From positions 248,001 to 312,000 of the forward strand of contig NZ_CP026652.1 in the NCBI RefSeq assembly GCF_002946835.1: a stretch of 64,000 bases of DNA. Direction: 5' to 3'. Positions 34,484-43,975 of the stretch are shown here, one piece after another; position 1 is the first letter of the stretch, and each line of letters begins with the position of its first letter. The DNA comes from Streptomyces dengpaensis. Its GTDB lineage: Bacteria; Actinomycetota; Actinomycetes; Streptomycetales; Streptomycetaceae. The notes beneath the pieces are model-generated. The model worked only from the letters and a program-made list of their open reading frames with translations. It ran no database searches and was not told the origin of the DNA. The translations under genes were made by a program, and so were the position numbers.

Positions 34484-34966
34484 TCAATCCGCCGGGCCCG
34501 GCATCGCGCCCTCGGCAAGCTTGATGCGGGTCCAGACGTTCATGTTGACGACGACGGCGACGATCTCGAGCATCTCCTCCGGGCTGAAGTGCGCAGCGAG
34601 CGCGTCGTGGAAGCGCTGGAACGCCGCGTCGCGGTCGGTGTCGGCGGCGCGGGTGAGCGCCTCGGCGTAGCGGAGCGCCGCCTGCTCGGCCTCGGAGTGA
34701 AGCTCGGTCTCCCACCACGCGGTCAGGGTGTCGATCTTGGCCCGGGGGATGCCCGCCTCGCGCGCCGCCTGGTAGTGCAGGTTGAGGCAGTAGGTGCAGT
34801 TGTTGAGCTGCGAGACCCGCAGACGCAGGAGCTGGGCGAGGCCGCGGTCGATCCGCAGCTCCGCTGTGTATCCGAACGCATCCGCGCCCATCCGAGCCAT
34901 GCCGATCAGCGACTCGTTCCCGCTCGCGTCGAGCCGGCGGTTCGCGATCTGGACATCGTCAGTCAT
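34484..34966 (-). CDS. AhpD-like carboxymuconolactone decarboxylase family protein
   Basis: 160 residues with ATG 34,966 and AAAGGA just upstream. The NNCTYCLNLH segment carries the CxxC...H redox centre of alkylhydroperoxidase AhpD-like proteins, and the all-helical pattern around it fits. These proteins reduce peroxides or act as small decarboxylases; the partner here is unknown. It is a lone gene immediately beside the IS605 hairpin, probably carried with mobile DNA. Confidence 0.88.
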   Translation of the reverse strand: MTDDVQIANRRLDASGNESLIGMARMGADAFGYTAELRIDRGLAQLLRLRVSQLNNCTYCLNLHYQAAREAGIPRAKIDTLTAWWETELHSEAEQAALRYAEALTRAADTDRDAAFQRFHDALAAHFSPEEMLEIVAVVVNMNVWTRIKLAEGAMPGPAD

Positions 34967-35253
34967 CTCGGTCCTTTCGGTGCTCATCGTTCCCCTGCCC
35001 GCGCGTCCGCGCCCCGCCCCGAGCCGCTCGGTCATCTATGACGCAACCCCTGTTCCGGCCGATCGAGGGGACGCGCTGGCGGCGTCGGGCGGCTCGGCGA
35101 ACGCGATCAGGGTCGCGGTCTCTGTGAACGGATTGTCGCTCCAGTGCCGTCTCGATATGTCGTTTTCGACACGCGAAAGCGAAACGGCGGCGTCTGCCTC
35201 GTGAGCCACACAGCCCGCCCTGACCTGCGGCTTCGAGGCAGAAAAACACCTAC
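34967..35253. other. Intergenic region upstream of the AhpD-like gene
   Basis: About 290 bp of lower GC content with no recognisable gene. It should contain the AhpD-like gene promoter, but I cannot place one convincingly. Confidence 0.4.
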
Positions 35254-36003
35254 TCAGCCTAATTCCCCAGGCAAACCCGCACTGACCTGCGGCCGGCCGC
35301 CAGGGGAGGGACGGCCCGGTCGCCAGCTACGTCGCGGGCGCGCGACCCGACCGGGCGGGCCTCGGCGGTCGTAGCGGTGGGTGCACGGGGTGTCGGGGCA
35401 GATACGGCACATGAAGAAGTACATGCCGCCCAGGTCACCCAGGGCCATGTCGTGCCCGAACGCGTCGAGGGCGGCGGGATCGGCCTCGGCCCGTCAGGAC
35501 GGGATCGCGGCCCCGTCCTGGCGGGGGCCCCAGTCGTCCACAGGGAGCCACCGGCCCATGCCTGGTTCAGTCGCGGTGACGCTGAGCAGGTGTTCCATGC
35601 GGGTGCCGCAGCCTGCGCAGTCGGGCCAGTCGGGCTCCTGGGTCCACCCCGGGTAGCCGCCAACCTTGCTCTATTGCGTGGTGGCCACCTCGAAGTAGTC
35701 GTAGCCCCGTTCCTCCCGCAGGGCCTCAAACCGCTGGTCGAGCAGCTCGCTGAGTCCCTCCGGCAGGTCCCGGTTCGGGTACTCCACGGCCGGAGTGGGG
35801 GAAAGAGTGCACGGGCGCGGCAGGTAGTCCTCCTCCGCAATATGCGGGCGAGGTGGTTCCCCGGCAGCGGCGCCGGCGGCCGTCAGAGTCGTGCTGCGCC
35901 AGTAAGGCTGAACTTGCGGCGAATACAAGCCGCCATTCAGCTCGCCGTCATGGCTCGGCCATGGCAGGTCATGAGCGTTCCGCTGTGACCAAACGGCCGC
36001 CAT
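35254..36003 (-). pseudogene. Hypothetical protein (DUF1963/YwqG-like) with two in-frame stops
   Basis: Reading through two stop codons (near 35,671 and 35,498) gives one continuous protein of about 245 residues. It contains VGGYPGWTQEPDWPDCAGCG, a HLLSVTA segment, GRWLPVDDWGP and MYFFMCRICPDTPCTHRYD. The WPxCxxCG zinc-binding style and HLLSVTA segment resemble DUF1963-type proteins. The two stops (TAG and TGA) make it a recent pseudogene. It is divergent from the phosphatase gene, 11 bp away. Confidence 0.65.
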
Positions 36004-36014
36004 GGGAGAGGTAC

Positions 36015-37892
36015 ATGAGTACGACTGGGAATCAGAACCGACTGGACAGACGCGCTTTGCTGCAGGCCGCAGTCGTCATACCTGCGGCCGGTGCGGCAGC
36101 CGCGGCATTTGATGCGGCCCCGGCCCGGGCCGCCGAGGCGACCCGAGGGAGCGGCGGGTTCGACACGGCGAGCCCTCGCTTCGCGCTCGCCGTCCTGCCC
36201 GACACGCAGTACCTCTTCGACGCCGACAGCTCGGACCCCGAGCCCCTGCGTGCGACGTTCCGCTACCTCACCGCCGAGCGGGACGAGGCGAACATCGCCT
36301 TCATGACGCACCTGGGCGACGTCACCGAGCACGGCACCGAGCAGGAGATCGAGCTCGCCGCCGACACCTTCCGCACCCTTGACGGCGCCGTCCCGTACAG
36401 CGTCCTGGCGGGCAACCACGACATCCGCTCCTCGACGGACGACCAGCGCGGCGACTCCGCCTACCTCACGGCCTTCGGGCCCAAGCGCTACGCCTCCATG
36501 CCCACCTTCCGGGGCGCCTCGCCCGACGGCTACAACAGCTATCACGTCCTGCGTGCCGCCGGCCGCGACTGGCTGATCCTCGCCCTCGACTGGCGGGTGT
36601 CGGACAAGGGAATGCGATGGGCGCAGGGAGTACTCGACGCACACCCGACCCTGCCGGCGATCCTGACCACGCACGACATCGCCTGGTCGGACGACGACGG
36701 CACGGCGCAGCTGTCGGGCCATGGCCAACGGCTGTGGGACGGACTCATCCGCGGCAACGACCAGATCTTCCTCGCACTGGGCGGCCACTACTGGCCGCCC
36801 GGCCGCACCGTTTTGACCAATGACGCTGACAACGATGTCCACGTTCACATCACCAACTATCAGGACCGTTACTACGGCGGCGCCGGCATGATCCGCCTCT
36901 ATGGTTTCGACCTGGTCCGCAAGGTCATCGACGTGGAGACCTTCTCACCGTGGTTCCTGGACCGCGACCCGCAGAAGCGGGCACCACTGGCGGCGGAGAC
37001 CATCGAACTGACCGGGCCCACCGACCGGTTCAGCATGAGCATCGACTTCGACGAGCGCTTCAAGAATTTCGCGCCCGTCGTACCGCCGAAGCCGCGTCCG
37101 GCCTCCGCCGTGATGCCGCGCGGCACGGTCGCGTACTGGCGTTTCGACGCTTCTGGGATCCCCGCGGCGGGAACGGCGGGCGCCCCTGTGACCGACGGCA
37201 CCGTGGTGCGTGACCTCAGCGGCAACGGCAACGACCTGTCCGTGAGCCGCCTGCACTCCAGTGCAGCGGACGCACTCACCTGGTCGCCAGACCACCACCT
37301 GGGCCAGCCTGCACACGCCAGCCTCCGCTTCGACGGGGGCAAGGGCCCCGACCGCGGAGCGGTGCTGAGGACCAGTCCCGGCGCCGCCCTCAACAGCGAG
37401 AAGTTCCCCCACGGCTACACCATCGAGACCTTCGTCAGGCTGCCGGAGCCCTTCGAGGGCGACCACAGTTGGATGGGCATCCTGAGCTGGGAGGGGCGCA
37501 ACGGCGACGCCGGCAAGACCACCGGCTGGTCGCCCCTGGAGCCGACCTGCAGCCTCAACCTGTCGCCGGAGCGGTTCCTCCAGTTCGTCGTCTACCCGCA
37601 CCGACAGGACGCCGATCCGACGTCGTGGAGCCATGCCGTGCCCATCGGCCGCTGGATGCACATCGCCGTCGTCAACGACGGGCACCGCACGACCATGTAC
37701 GTGGACGGCTCGAAGATCGCCCGCAATCCGTCGCAGCCGTCGACCGGCATCGCCACGCTCGGCAAGCCGTTCGTCATCGGCGCCACACAGTTCGACGAGC
37801 GATTCGGACAGGGCTTCTACGGCTCGATCGGCGACACCCGCATCGTCAACCATGCCCTGTCACCAAGGCACTTCCTCACACCCTTCAAGTGA
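36015..37892 (+). CDS. Tat-exported metallophosphatase with C-terminal LamG-like domain
   Basis: 625 residues. A Tat signal peptide is visible (NRLDRRALLQAA then a hydrophobic stretch and ARAAEA cleavage region). Calcineurin-like phosphoesterase motifs follow: LPDTQYLF, HLGDVTEHG, AGNHDIRS and a THDIAW histidine; the last metal site reads GGHYW rather than GHxH. From about residue 370 a concanavalin/LamG-like domain appears (YTIETFVRLPEPF, MHIAVVNDGHRTTMYVDGSK). It would act outside the cell on a phosphate ester, perhaps a polymer or nucleotide. The RBS GGGAGAGG precedes ATG 36,015. Confidence 0.9.
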   Translation: MSTTGNQNRLDRRALLQAAVVIPAAGAAAAAFDAAPARAAEATRGSGGFDTASPRFALAVLPDTQYLFDADSSDPEPLRATFRYLTAERDEANIAFMTHLGDVTEHGTEQEIELAADTFRTLDGAVPYSVLAGNHDIRSSTDDQRGDSAYLTAFGPKRYASMPTFRGASPDGYNSYHVLRAAGRDWLILALDWRVSDKGMRWAQGVLDAHPTLPAILTTHDIAWSDDDGTAQLSGHGQRLWDGLIRGNDQIFLALGGHYWPPGRTVLTNDADNDVHVHITNYQDRYYGGAGMIRLYGFDLVRKVIDVETFSPWFLDRDPQKRAPLAAETIELTGPTDRFSMSIDFDERFKNFAPVVPPKPRPASAVMPRGTVAYWRFDASGIPAAGTAGAPVTDGTVVRDLSGNGNDLSVSRLHSSAADALTWSPDHHLGQPAHASLRFDGGKGPDRGAVLRTSPGAALNSEKFPHGYTIETFVRLPEPFEGDHSWMGILSWEGRNGDAGKTTGWSPLEPTCSLNLSPERFLQFVVYPHRQDADPTSWSHAVPIGRWMHIAVVNDGHRTTMYVDGSKIARNPSQPSTGIATLGKPFVIGATQFDERFGQGFYGSIGDTRIVNHALSPRHFLTPFK

Positions 37893-38949
37893 GGTACCCG
37901 GCTCGAGTCCCGTGACCCCGGTCCACACCACCCAGGAACCAGGCGCCGTCCCGCTCCGCCACAAAGCGGAGCGGCACACGCTCACCGGTGTCCGGCCCCC
38001 GCACAAGGGAGCGGGCCGCCGGTGACCCATGCCGCCGGCGACGTCTGCACCGCACCCACAACGCGCCCGGCCCTTGACCCGGCCATCAGGCGAGGGCGCG
38101 GGTGACCGCGACGCGCTGCTGCTCGCCGCCGGGGGGCGCGCTACATGAGTCCCACTCCGTGCGGCAGCGCGAACAGGTGGTATGCGCAGTGCTCGTAAGC
38201 GGCTTCCGCCGCTTACGAGCCACAGGTCCGACCCGCCGCGTTTGGCCAGGCTGTCCTGGCCCTCCGTGCACCGCGGGCAGGCCGGATCCCCGTCCGGCAG
38301 GAGTCTCGGCGGGCGGACGCAAGGTGCCGGGCAAGACGGATCTGCGCGCCCACCGCACTATCGAAGGGATCCCAATCCACTCCGCGTTCCCCGGCGAGCC
38401 AGAACTCGTCCGCAATGGCCCGGATCTCCTTCATCGTCGGGTAGAGGCGAACACAGTCCGTACAGGTGAACATCCAGGCCGGGGGCAGCGGCCACTGGCC
38501 GGCGGGGCTGATCTCGTCGGCGCTCATGCGCGTCACCGTAGTGCCTGCGGCTCCCCGGAGTTGACCGCTGCTTCGGCATCCCCAGGAGCTGGAGGGCATC
38601 ACCGGCAAGTCCCGCCCAGACGGCGCGCTCCTGCGGCCTGGAGCCAGCCAGCTGTTCCGGGGTGAGGGCGGCGGTGATGCCCTCCAACTGGATGCGAGAG
38701 CCGACCAGTTACTCCCTCGGCGATTCAAGACGCTCAGAGAACACGCCTCTGGAACGACACACCGTCGCCAAGGCCACTCGATCACCGAGATGCGAAACAG
38801 GTACTTTAGTACCCATTTGTGAGGCGTCCATGACAGTGCGGACCGTCGTCTGCGGTAGCGCGGCTGTCAGGTTGTTATGGCCAGGCTGGTCATCTTTGAC
38901 GCTGAGTCACAGGAGCTGCGGCTATGATCCCCGCAACCGGGGGTGAGCG
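37893..38949. other. Decayed region between phosphatase and lipoprotein genes
   Basis: About 1 kb with no intact gene. It contains a 15-codon piece of an ABC transporter ATPase signature on the minus strand (GGEQQRVAVTRALA, 38,090-38,133) and a broken small gene (38,213-38,527, listed separately). The rest shows no recognisable coding sequence. Confidence 0.55.
38213..38527 (-). pseudogene. Small Cys-rich hypothetical protein, frameshifted
   Basis: MSADEISPAGQWPLPPAWMF followed by TCTDCVRLYPTMKEIRAIAD is well-formed for about 70 residues. The continuation ACPRCTEGQDSLAKRGGSDLW is found only in another frame. The paired CxxC motifs suggest a zinc ribbon. I recognise no named family. A frameshift near 38,320 breaks it. 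Confidence 0.45.
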
Positions 38950-39660
38950 ATGAAGCGCGGGCTTCTTGTGAGTGTCGGCGTACTGCTGTCAGTGGTGACC
39001 GGTTGCACGGAGGTCAGCCCCCCTCTCAGTTCTCCTCCCCCTTCCTCTGCTCCTTCTTCGCCTGCTTCCTCCCGTTCTCCGGAGCCGCCCGAGCCCGGTC
39101 CCGCCACGCCACTGGGCGCGGCGACGATCACCGTGGAGGACGCGCAGCTGGTCGAGGCGTACAGAAAGAAAGCGTTGTTTCCCGCGGGTGCGGCTGTTCC
39201 GGCGACGTCCGAGGTGGCGGTTCTGCGGCGCGGCCAGCCGGTGGGTACGGGTGACCTTGTCTGGATGCCGGACGCCAACACGTTCTGCCTGGTGTCGATC
39301 CGCGAGCGGGCATCGGACCGGCAGTGCTTCAATCTTGCGGCGAAGCGGAAGCCACAGGGCTACGTGCACGTGGGCAGAGGCACTCCGCACGACGTTGGCG
39401 ACCCCGCAGAGCCGCACCGGTTGTGGCTCACCGTCAGCGTTGTCGAGAACACCAGCGGGCCCTTCGCCTACACCGGCGGTACGCCGGAGCACGCAACCCC
39501 GGTGCAGGAAGCCACGGTGAAGTTCCCCTCGGGCAGGACGATGACATTTCTGACGTACGAATTCCCGGAGGGCATGAGTATCCCGATGGACGCTGAGATC
39601 TGCAGTACGGGCCGGGCTGTCTGCTTCAAAGCATTCGAACCGAACGCTATCGGGCAATAG
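38950..39660 (+). CDS. Secreted lipoprotein of unknown function
   Basis: 236 residues. A lipoprotein signal peptide with lipobox VVTGC (Cys near residue 18) is followed by a Pro/Ser-rich linker of ~35 residues and a soluble domain (EVAVLRRGQPVGTGDLVW, TFLTYEFPEGMSIP). Three cysteines in the domain (TFCLVS, RQCFN, and ICSTGRAVC region) may form disulfides. No named family recognised. GGGGTGAG precedes ATG 38,950. It is a single gene facing an IS remnant. Confidence 0.85.
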   Translation: MKRGLLVSVGVLLSVVTGCTEVSPPLSSPPPSSAPSSPASSRSPEPPEPGPATPLGAATITVEDAQLVEAYRKKALFPAGAAVPATSEVAVLRRGQPVGTGDLVWMPDANTFCLVSIRERASDRQCFNLAAKRKPQGYVHVGRGTPHDVGDPAEPHRLWLTVSVVENTSGPFAYTGGTPEHATPVQEATVKFPSGRTMTFLTYEFPEGMSIPMDAEICSTGRAVCFKAFEPNAIGQ

Positions 39661-39709
39661 GTGATGGCCGCCTGCTGTGAAGGTCTGAGGGGCTGAGCTT
39701 CCTCTGCTA

Positions 39710-39825
39710 GGTGATACGTCGGGTCATGAGGGTGATGCCAGCCCAAGTGATGAGTGCTTCGGAGCGCTGGACGAGCCTCTCGTAGTCGCGAGCGTGGCGG
39801 CGGGCGTACATGAGCCGGGCCAACC
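39710..39825 (-). pseudogene. C-terminal tip of an IS5-type transposase
   Basis: MARLMYARRHARDYERLVQR and ALITWAGITLMTRRIT match the common ending of IS5-type transposases. Only about 38 residues survive. It truncates the start of the recombinase-like gene on the opposite strand. Confidence 0.7.
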
Positions 39826-41347
39826 CCATGGCTGTGCCGCCTGTCTGCGCCGGATCGTCGCCGCGGGCATCCCCCTCAGCCACGAGGCCCTCGACGCAGC
39901 GGGCCCCGGGCCGGGCGCGGCGAGCCTGCGCGCCACCCTTGTCCACCTGGGAATTCTCCCGCCTCGCAACGAGGCCGTTGCCGGGCTACAGCCCTGGCTG
40001 GTGCGCATTCTCGCCAAGCTCCCCTCACGGCACCGCCACACGCTGCGTATCTACGCGGAGTGGTCGGTCCTGCGCCAAGCCCGACGTCGAGCCGCCCGAA
40101 CCCGTTTCACACCAGCCAGCGCCGCACGGGTGCGCCAAACCGTCCGCTGTGCAGCCGCCTTCCTCACCTGGCTCACTGACCAGGGCCTCCTGCTGGCCGA
40201 CCTCACGCAGGCCGACGTCGACCGGTCGCTGTCCGAACATCCGGGACGCTGGCAAGTGCGAGACTTCCTGCGCTGGGCACATCAACGCAGCCCGGCCGGC
40301 GAACACGAGATCCCCGACCGGCCCAGAGATGATCCCCACCGCTGGTGGGACGAGGCCGACCACTGGGCACACCTGCAACGCTGTCTGCAGGACGAGACCC
40401 TGCCGCTGGACGTCCGGGCGGCCGGCGCCGTGATGCTGCTGTACGGGATAACGATCACCCGCATCACGGAACTCACTACGACCGCCCTAACCGGCGGCAA
40501 CGAGCCGTCTCTGGTCCTTGGCGACCATCCCACCACGCTGCCGCCGACCGTCTACCGCGTCCTGCGTCACCAAGCAGACCATGCCCAGCCTGACTCGGCC
40601 GTCGGCCGCACCACACGTCGCACCGCCTGGATCTTCCCAGGCTATGCCGCAGGCACCCATCGTTCCGCCGCCACCCTCGCACGCAAGCTCCGCCGCCACG
40701 GCCTGCCCGCCCACCCTTGCCGGAACACCGCGCTTCTCGCACTGTCCACCGACCTGCCTGCCTCCGTTCTCAGCGAAACGCTGGGCATCAGCATCACCTC
40801 CGCCCTGCAGTGGACCCGTCGGACCGCCCGCGACTGGAACGCATACCTGAGCTCGCGGTCCACGCAGACAACCGACACCGCCACCGTGAACAAGTTCGCC
40901 CAGGAAGGTAGAAGCGCCTCATCGCATCCCGGTGAGACGTCGGACATCCCATCGACACCCTCCTCCGCCTCGTCGGCTGGGCGCCCGTCCTTATGCGGTG
41001 GCCGGGGTGTGCGACCCGGCGGCGCCTGCAGCCCCACGAATACCGCAGCCTTCGAATACGTGACGGGTACCAGCAGTACGCGAGGACCTCGCCCCCGACC
41101 AGCTGCCCCTCTTCGAAGCCTGACCTCCCTCCGTACGACCGGGAAGCCATCGTCAACGGTCGGCGCATACAGGTTGGAGCAGGCCCGGGCCTGCTGGAGC
41201 CCCCGGGCGCACCCGAGCCGAGGTCCCGGTTCAGCTCAGCCGGCGGCGCCTTCGGCCAGGGCTGCCTCCAGACTGACGGCTGTGTTGAGGATCAAGTCAC
41301 GGACAGGCGGCGGCAGCACCCCCGGCATCTCCAGGACGTGCCACTGA
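39826..41347 (+). CDS. Site-specific recombinase/integrase-like protein, N-terminally truncated
   Basis: About 505 codons remain open. GCAACLRRIVAAGIPLSHEAL, then a core-binding-like region (RHRHTLRIYAEWSVLRQARR, AAAFLTWLTDQGLLLADLTQ) and a catalytic-like region (RITELTTTALTGG, RKLRRHGLPAHPCRNTALLA) resemble streptomycete XerC/D-like integrases. I cannot place all of the R-H-R-Y residues. The N-terminus is cut by the IS5 remnant, so no genuine start is visible. The family-like sequence ends near 40,870; the remaining ~160 codons lie antisense to the next gene and are probably read-through. Confidence 0.65.
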
Positions 41348-42408
41348 CAGCCGGGCACCAACCCGTCCAGCACGGCGAACATCTGACGCTGGAACAGCAA
41401 CACCAGCGCCGAGAGAGCACCGCTCGACGGCGACCAGTGGCGCTCGCGCAGGGTCTCCAGAACGGACAGCCCGGACAGCAACTGCCTGCCCTTCAGCCAC
41501 TCCGTGACGGCTTCCCCGATCTGTCCGCCGTCCAGCTCGCCTTCTACCCGCTCACACAGGTCCACGGCCCACTCGCGCACCTGCCGAGCCGTCCTCCAGC
41601 CGGCGGCCAGGTCCTCCAGCGACGCCGTGTCGGCCACGCCCCGCAGAACGTCGCGGGCATCGCCGCCGGGAACGAACGTCAGCGAACCGTCGTCCGCCAG
41701 CACCATGTCCGCGGCATCCGGGACGTCCTGCTGGGTGGTCTCGACGAGCGAGGCGATCGGATGAGAAGCCATGCCCGGAGCCATCGCGCGCAGCAGGTCC
41801 CCGATCTCCTGCAAGGACACGGTGCCACCGAGGACCGCCGTCACGGCAGTCAGCGAGGCGTCCTGCGTTGTGAGCCGCGACGGCTCGGTGCTCTTGTCCA
41901 GCTCAGCCAGCTCCGCGGGAAGTCCGCCCAGGAGGCGGGCGATGCGCTCGTCGATACGCCGCGCCCGGGCGGGAACGAGAGTGACAGTCTGGCCCATCTC
42001 GGCGAGGCGGCCGACGACATGGTCCACGTGCCCCTCCAGACCCAGGCCGTCGCCCGAACTGTCGTCCTCACCGGGCAAGGCGACGGTGTCCACTGCGGCA
42101 CGGAAGGCGGCCCGCACCGTCACCTCCGGTACCGGGAGACCTTCGGCAAACAGCAGCAGCGCCAGGTCTGTCGGCCTCTTGCCCCGGGCGGCGCGGCGGG
42201 CGAGAGCAAGGACCAGGTCGAAACTCTCAGGCGGCGGCGACGAAGTGCTGCCCCTGCCCCGGCCGAGGCCTCCGCCGCGGACGTTGCCCGGCAGCAGTCC
42301 CGCACGCCGCCAGCCTGCGAGCTGCTTGGCCGTGACGGTGAGGTCGTGACGCGCCGCGTGATCGATGAGCTGCTGGTCAGCCGCGCTGAGGCCGTTGCTG
42401 GAAGACAT
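41236..42408 (-). CDS. Hypothetical protein with MerR-like N-terminal region
   Basis: 390 residues with actinobacterial codon bias throughout. LTVTAKQLAGWRRAGLLPG near residue 25 resembles the winged-helix recognition segment of MerR/excisionase-like proteins, followed by a long alpha-helical region rich in Leu, Ala and Glu. No catalytic motif is visible. It could be a regulator of the adjacent mobile DNA; this is inference. The stop side overlaps the 3' tail of the recombinase-like frame on the other strand. Confidence 0.7.
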   Translation of the reverse strand: MSSSNGLSAADQQLIDHAARHDLTVTAKQLAGWRRAGLLPGNVRGGGLGRGRGSTSSPPPESFDLVLALARRAARGKRPTDLALLLFAEGLPVPEVTVRAAFRAAVDTVALPGEDDSSGDGLGLEGHVDHVVGRLAEMGQTVTLVPARARRIDERIARLLGGLPAELAELDKSTEPSRLTTQDASLTAVTAVLGGTVSLQEIGDLLRAMAPGMASHPIASLVETTQQDVPDAADMVLADDGSLTFVPGGDARDVLRGVADTASLEDLAAGWRTARQVREWAVDLCERVEGELDGGQIGEAVTEWLKGRQLLSGLSVLETLRERHWSPSSGALSALVLLFQRQMFAVLDGLVPGCQWHVLEMPGVLPPPVRDLILNTAVSLEAALAEGAAG

Positions 42409-42598
42409 GGCGCGAAGCTAGCGGCGCCCCCACCGGCTGCGGGCCGGTTTTAGGACTCCTAACAAAAGTGGTGGACTTGACCTGGTCAGAGGTCGGTGTC
42501 GCGCACGAGGCCGCCAGGTATCGGGACGCAGTCAGCCGCGTAATCGCACGCGATAAACCCGGCGACGTCGGCGATCATCCCCGGGATACTGGTCGCCC

Positions 42599-43345
42599 AT
42601 GGATGAGGTCAAAGTCGTTGTCGCCCATTCCGAGCGCGCGACCCTGCGCGTCGGCGACGTGTTCCTGAAGGTGGACGCCGATCAGGCGCGCATCGACGTC
42701 GAGGTCGAGGCGATGTCCCTCGCGCCGGTCCCGACCCCGGAGGTCCTGTGGCGCAAGCCGCCCGTGCTCGCGATCGCCGCACTCCCGGGGACGACGCTTG
42801 GGCGCCTCGGCGGGCCGTCGACCGGGTCACCGGCGGCGTGGGCCGCGGCGGGCGCCGCCATCCGGAAGCTGCACGACGCGCCGCTGCCGCCCCGGCCCGG
42901 CCGGGCCGGCCGGAGCATCGTCGCGCTGGCGGCGGAACTCGACGACGAGTGCGAGTTGCTCGTGACGAACGGCCTCCTGCCCGCTGACCTGGTCACCCAC
43001 AACCGCCAGGTCGCCGAGGCCGCGCTCCGGCCGTGGACTCCGGCGTTCACGCACGGCGACCTGCAGATCGCGCACGTCTTCGTCGACGGCGACGAGGTCA
43101 CGGGCATCATCGACTGGTCCGAGGCGGGCCAGGGTGATGCCCTGTACGACCTCGCCACCTTCACGCTCGGACACGAGGAGCACCTCGACGACGTCGTCGC
43201 CGGCTATGGCACCGACATCGACCTCGACGTGATCCACGCGTGGTGGTCGTTGCGAAGCCTGCTGGTGGTTCGCTGGCTGATCGAGCACGGCTTCGACCCG
43301 TTCGCGCCGGGCTGTGAGGTCGACGTGCTGAGATCCCGGATGTGA
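42599..43345 (+). CDS. Aminoglycoside phosphotransferase (APH) family kinase-like protein
   Basis: 248 residues from ATG 42,599. FTHGDLQIAHVFVDGDEVTG carries the catalytic loop (HGDLQ) and is followed by the metal-binding Asp in GIIDWSEAGQGDALYDLA, both diagnostic of the APH/choline-kinase fold. The N-terminal nucleotide-binding part is short. Such proteins phosphorylate aminoglycosides, macrolides, amino sugars or small alcohols; the substrate cannot be told. It could be a resistance determinant but is about 13 kb from the biosynthetic cluster among mobile DNA. Confidence 0.88.
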   Translation: MDEVKVVVAHSERATLRVGDVFLKVDADQARIDVEVEAMSLAPVPTPEVLWRKPPVLAIAALPGTTLGRLGGPSTGSPAAWAAAGAAIRKLHDAPLPPRPGRAGRSIVALAAELDDECELLVTNGLLPADLVTHNRQVAEAALRPWTPAFTHGDLQIAHVFVDGDEVTGIIDWSEAGQGDALYDLATFTLGHEEHLDDVVAGYGTDIDLDVIHAWWSLRSLLVVRWLIEHGFDPFAPGCEVDVLRSRM

Positions 43346-43375
43346 GGCTGCGCGGGCCCGACTGCTACCGGAATT

Positions 43376-43527
43376 CATTCGCAGTGCATCGGCCTTCAGG
43401 CCGGTGGTGAAGCGAATCTGACAGTGGCGACGCGGAGCGTCGCAGACTCAGGTCCGGCAGCGCCGGACACCGCAGTGCTTCGCCTGCGGCGCGGAGCGTC
43501 GCGAGTGCTTCTCCCGGCGGAGCCGGG
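43376..43527. repeat. Cluster of short hairpins at the IS605 left end
   Basis: A 41-nt imperfect palindrome (ATTCGC...GCGAAT) is followed by compact hairpins: 43,428-43,444 with GGA loop, 43,452-43,468 with AGC loop, 43,471-43,488, and 43,513-43,527 with GGA loop. Such structures form the transposase recognition ends of IS200/IS605 elements and may also limit tnpA read-through. Confidence 0.65.
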
Positions 43528-43533
43528 CAGTGC

Positions 43534-43950
43534 TCACACCGGCCGGTTCTGCTGTTCGATGTACTGCCGGACCACGGAGAGCGGGGCGCCGCCGACGGTT
43601 CCGGCGAAGTAAGACCCGGACCAGAGCTTGTTGGCCCGCCAGTAGTGGCGCACCAGGTCGGGGAACTCCTGGCGCAGGCGGCGGGAGGAGACACCCTTGA
43701 GGGAGTTGACCAGCTTGGTCACGGCGACCTTGGGCGGGAAGTTCACCAGCAGGTGGACGTGGTTGTCCTCGCCGTTGAACTCCACCAGCTCGCACTCGAA
43801 GTCGCCGCAGACCGACTGCATGATCTCCTCCATGCGTGTCAGATGAGCGTCAGTGAACACCTTGTGCCGGAACTTGGTCACGAAAACCAAGTGCACATGC
43901 ATCACGAAAGCACAGTGCCGGCCAGTTCTGATCTCCTGCATCTCACCCAT
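43534..43950 (-). CDS. tnpA: IS200/IS605 TnpA, Y1-type HUH transposase
   Basis: About 138 residues from ATG 43,950 (a longer version starts at 43,977). The HUH motif is in NHVHLLVNFPP and the catalytic tyrosine in SVVRQYIEQQNRP; HVHLVFVTKFRHKVF is typical of the N-terminus. TnpA excises and inserts single-stranded element DNA using hairpins at the ends. The full length and motifs suggest it is active. If the longer start is used, its ATG overlaps the tnpB ATG on the opposite strand. Confidence 0.95.
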   Translation of the reverse strand: MGEMQEIRTGRHCAFVMHVHLVFVTKFRHKVFTDAHLTRMEEIMQSVCGDFECELVEFNGEDNHVHLLVNFPPKVAVTKLVNSLKGVSSRRLRQEFPDLVRHYWRANKLWSGSYFAGTVGGAPLSVVRQYIEQQNRPV

Positions 43951-43975
43951 AACCCAAGTATGTAGGGTGACGGTC

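Noticed and set aside
40870..41347. C-terminal domain of the recombinase-like protein.
   Set aside because: The sequence is low-complexity and antisense to a well-formed gene, so it is probably read-through of a lost stop.
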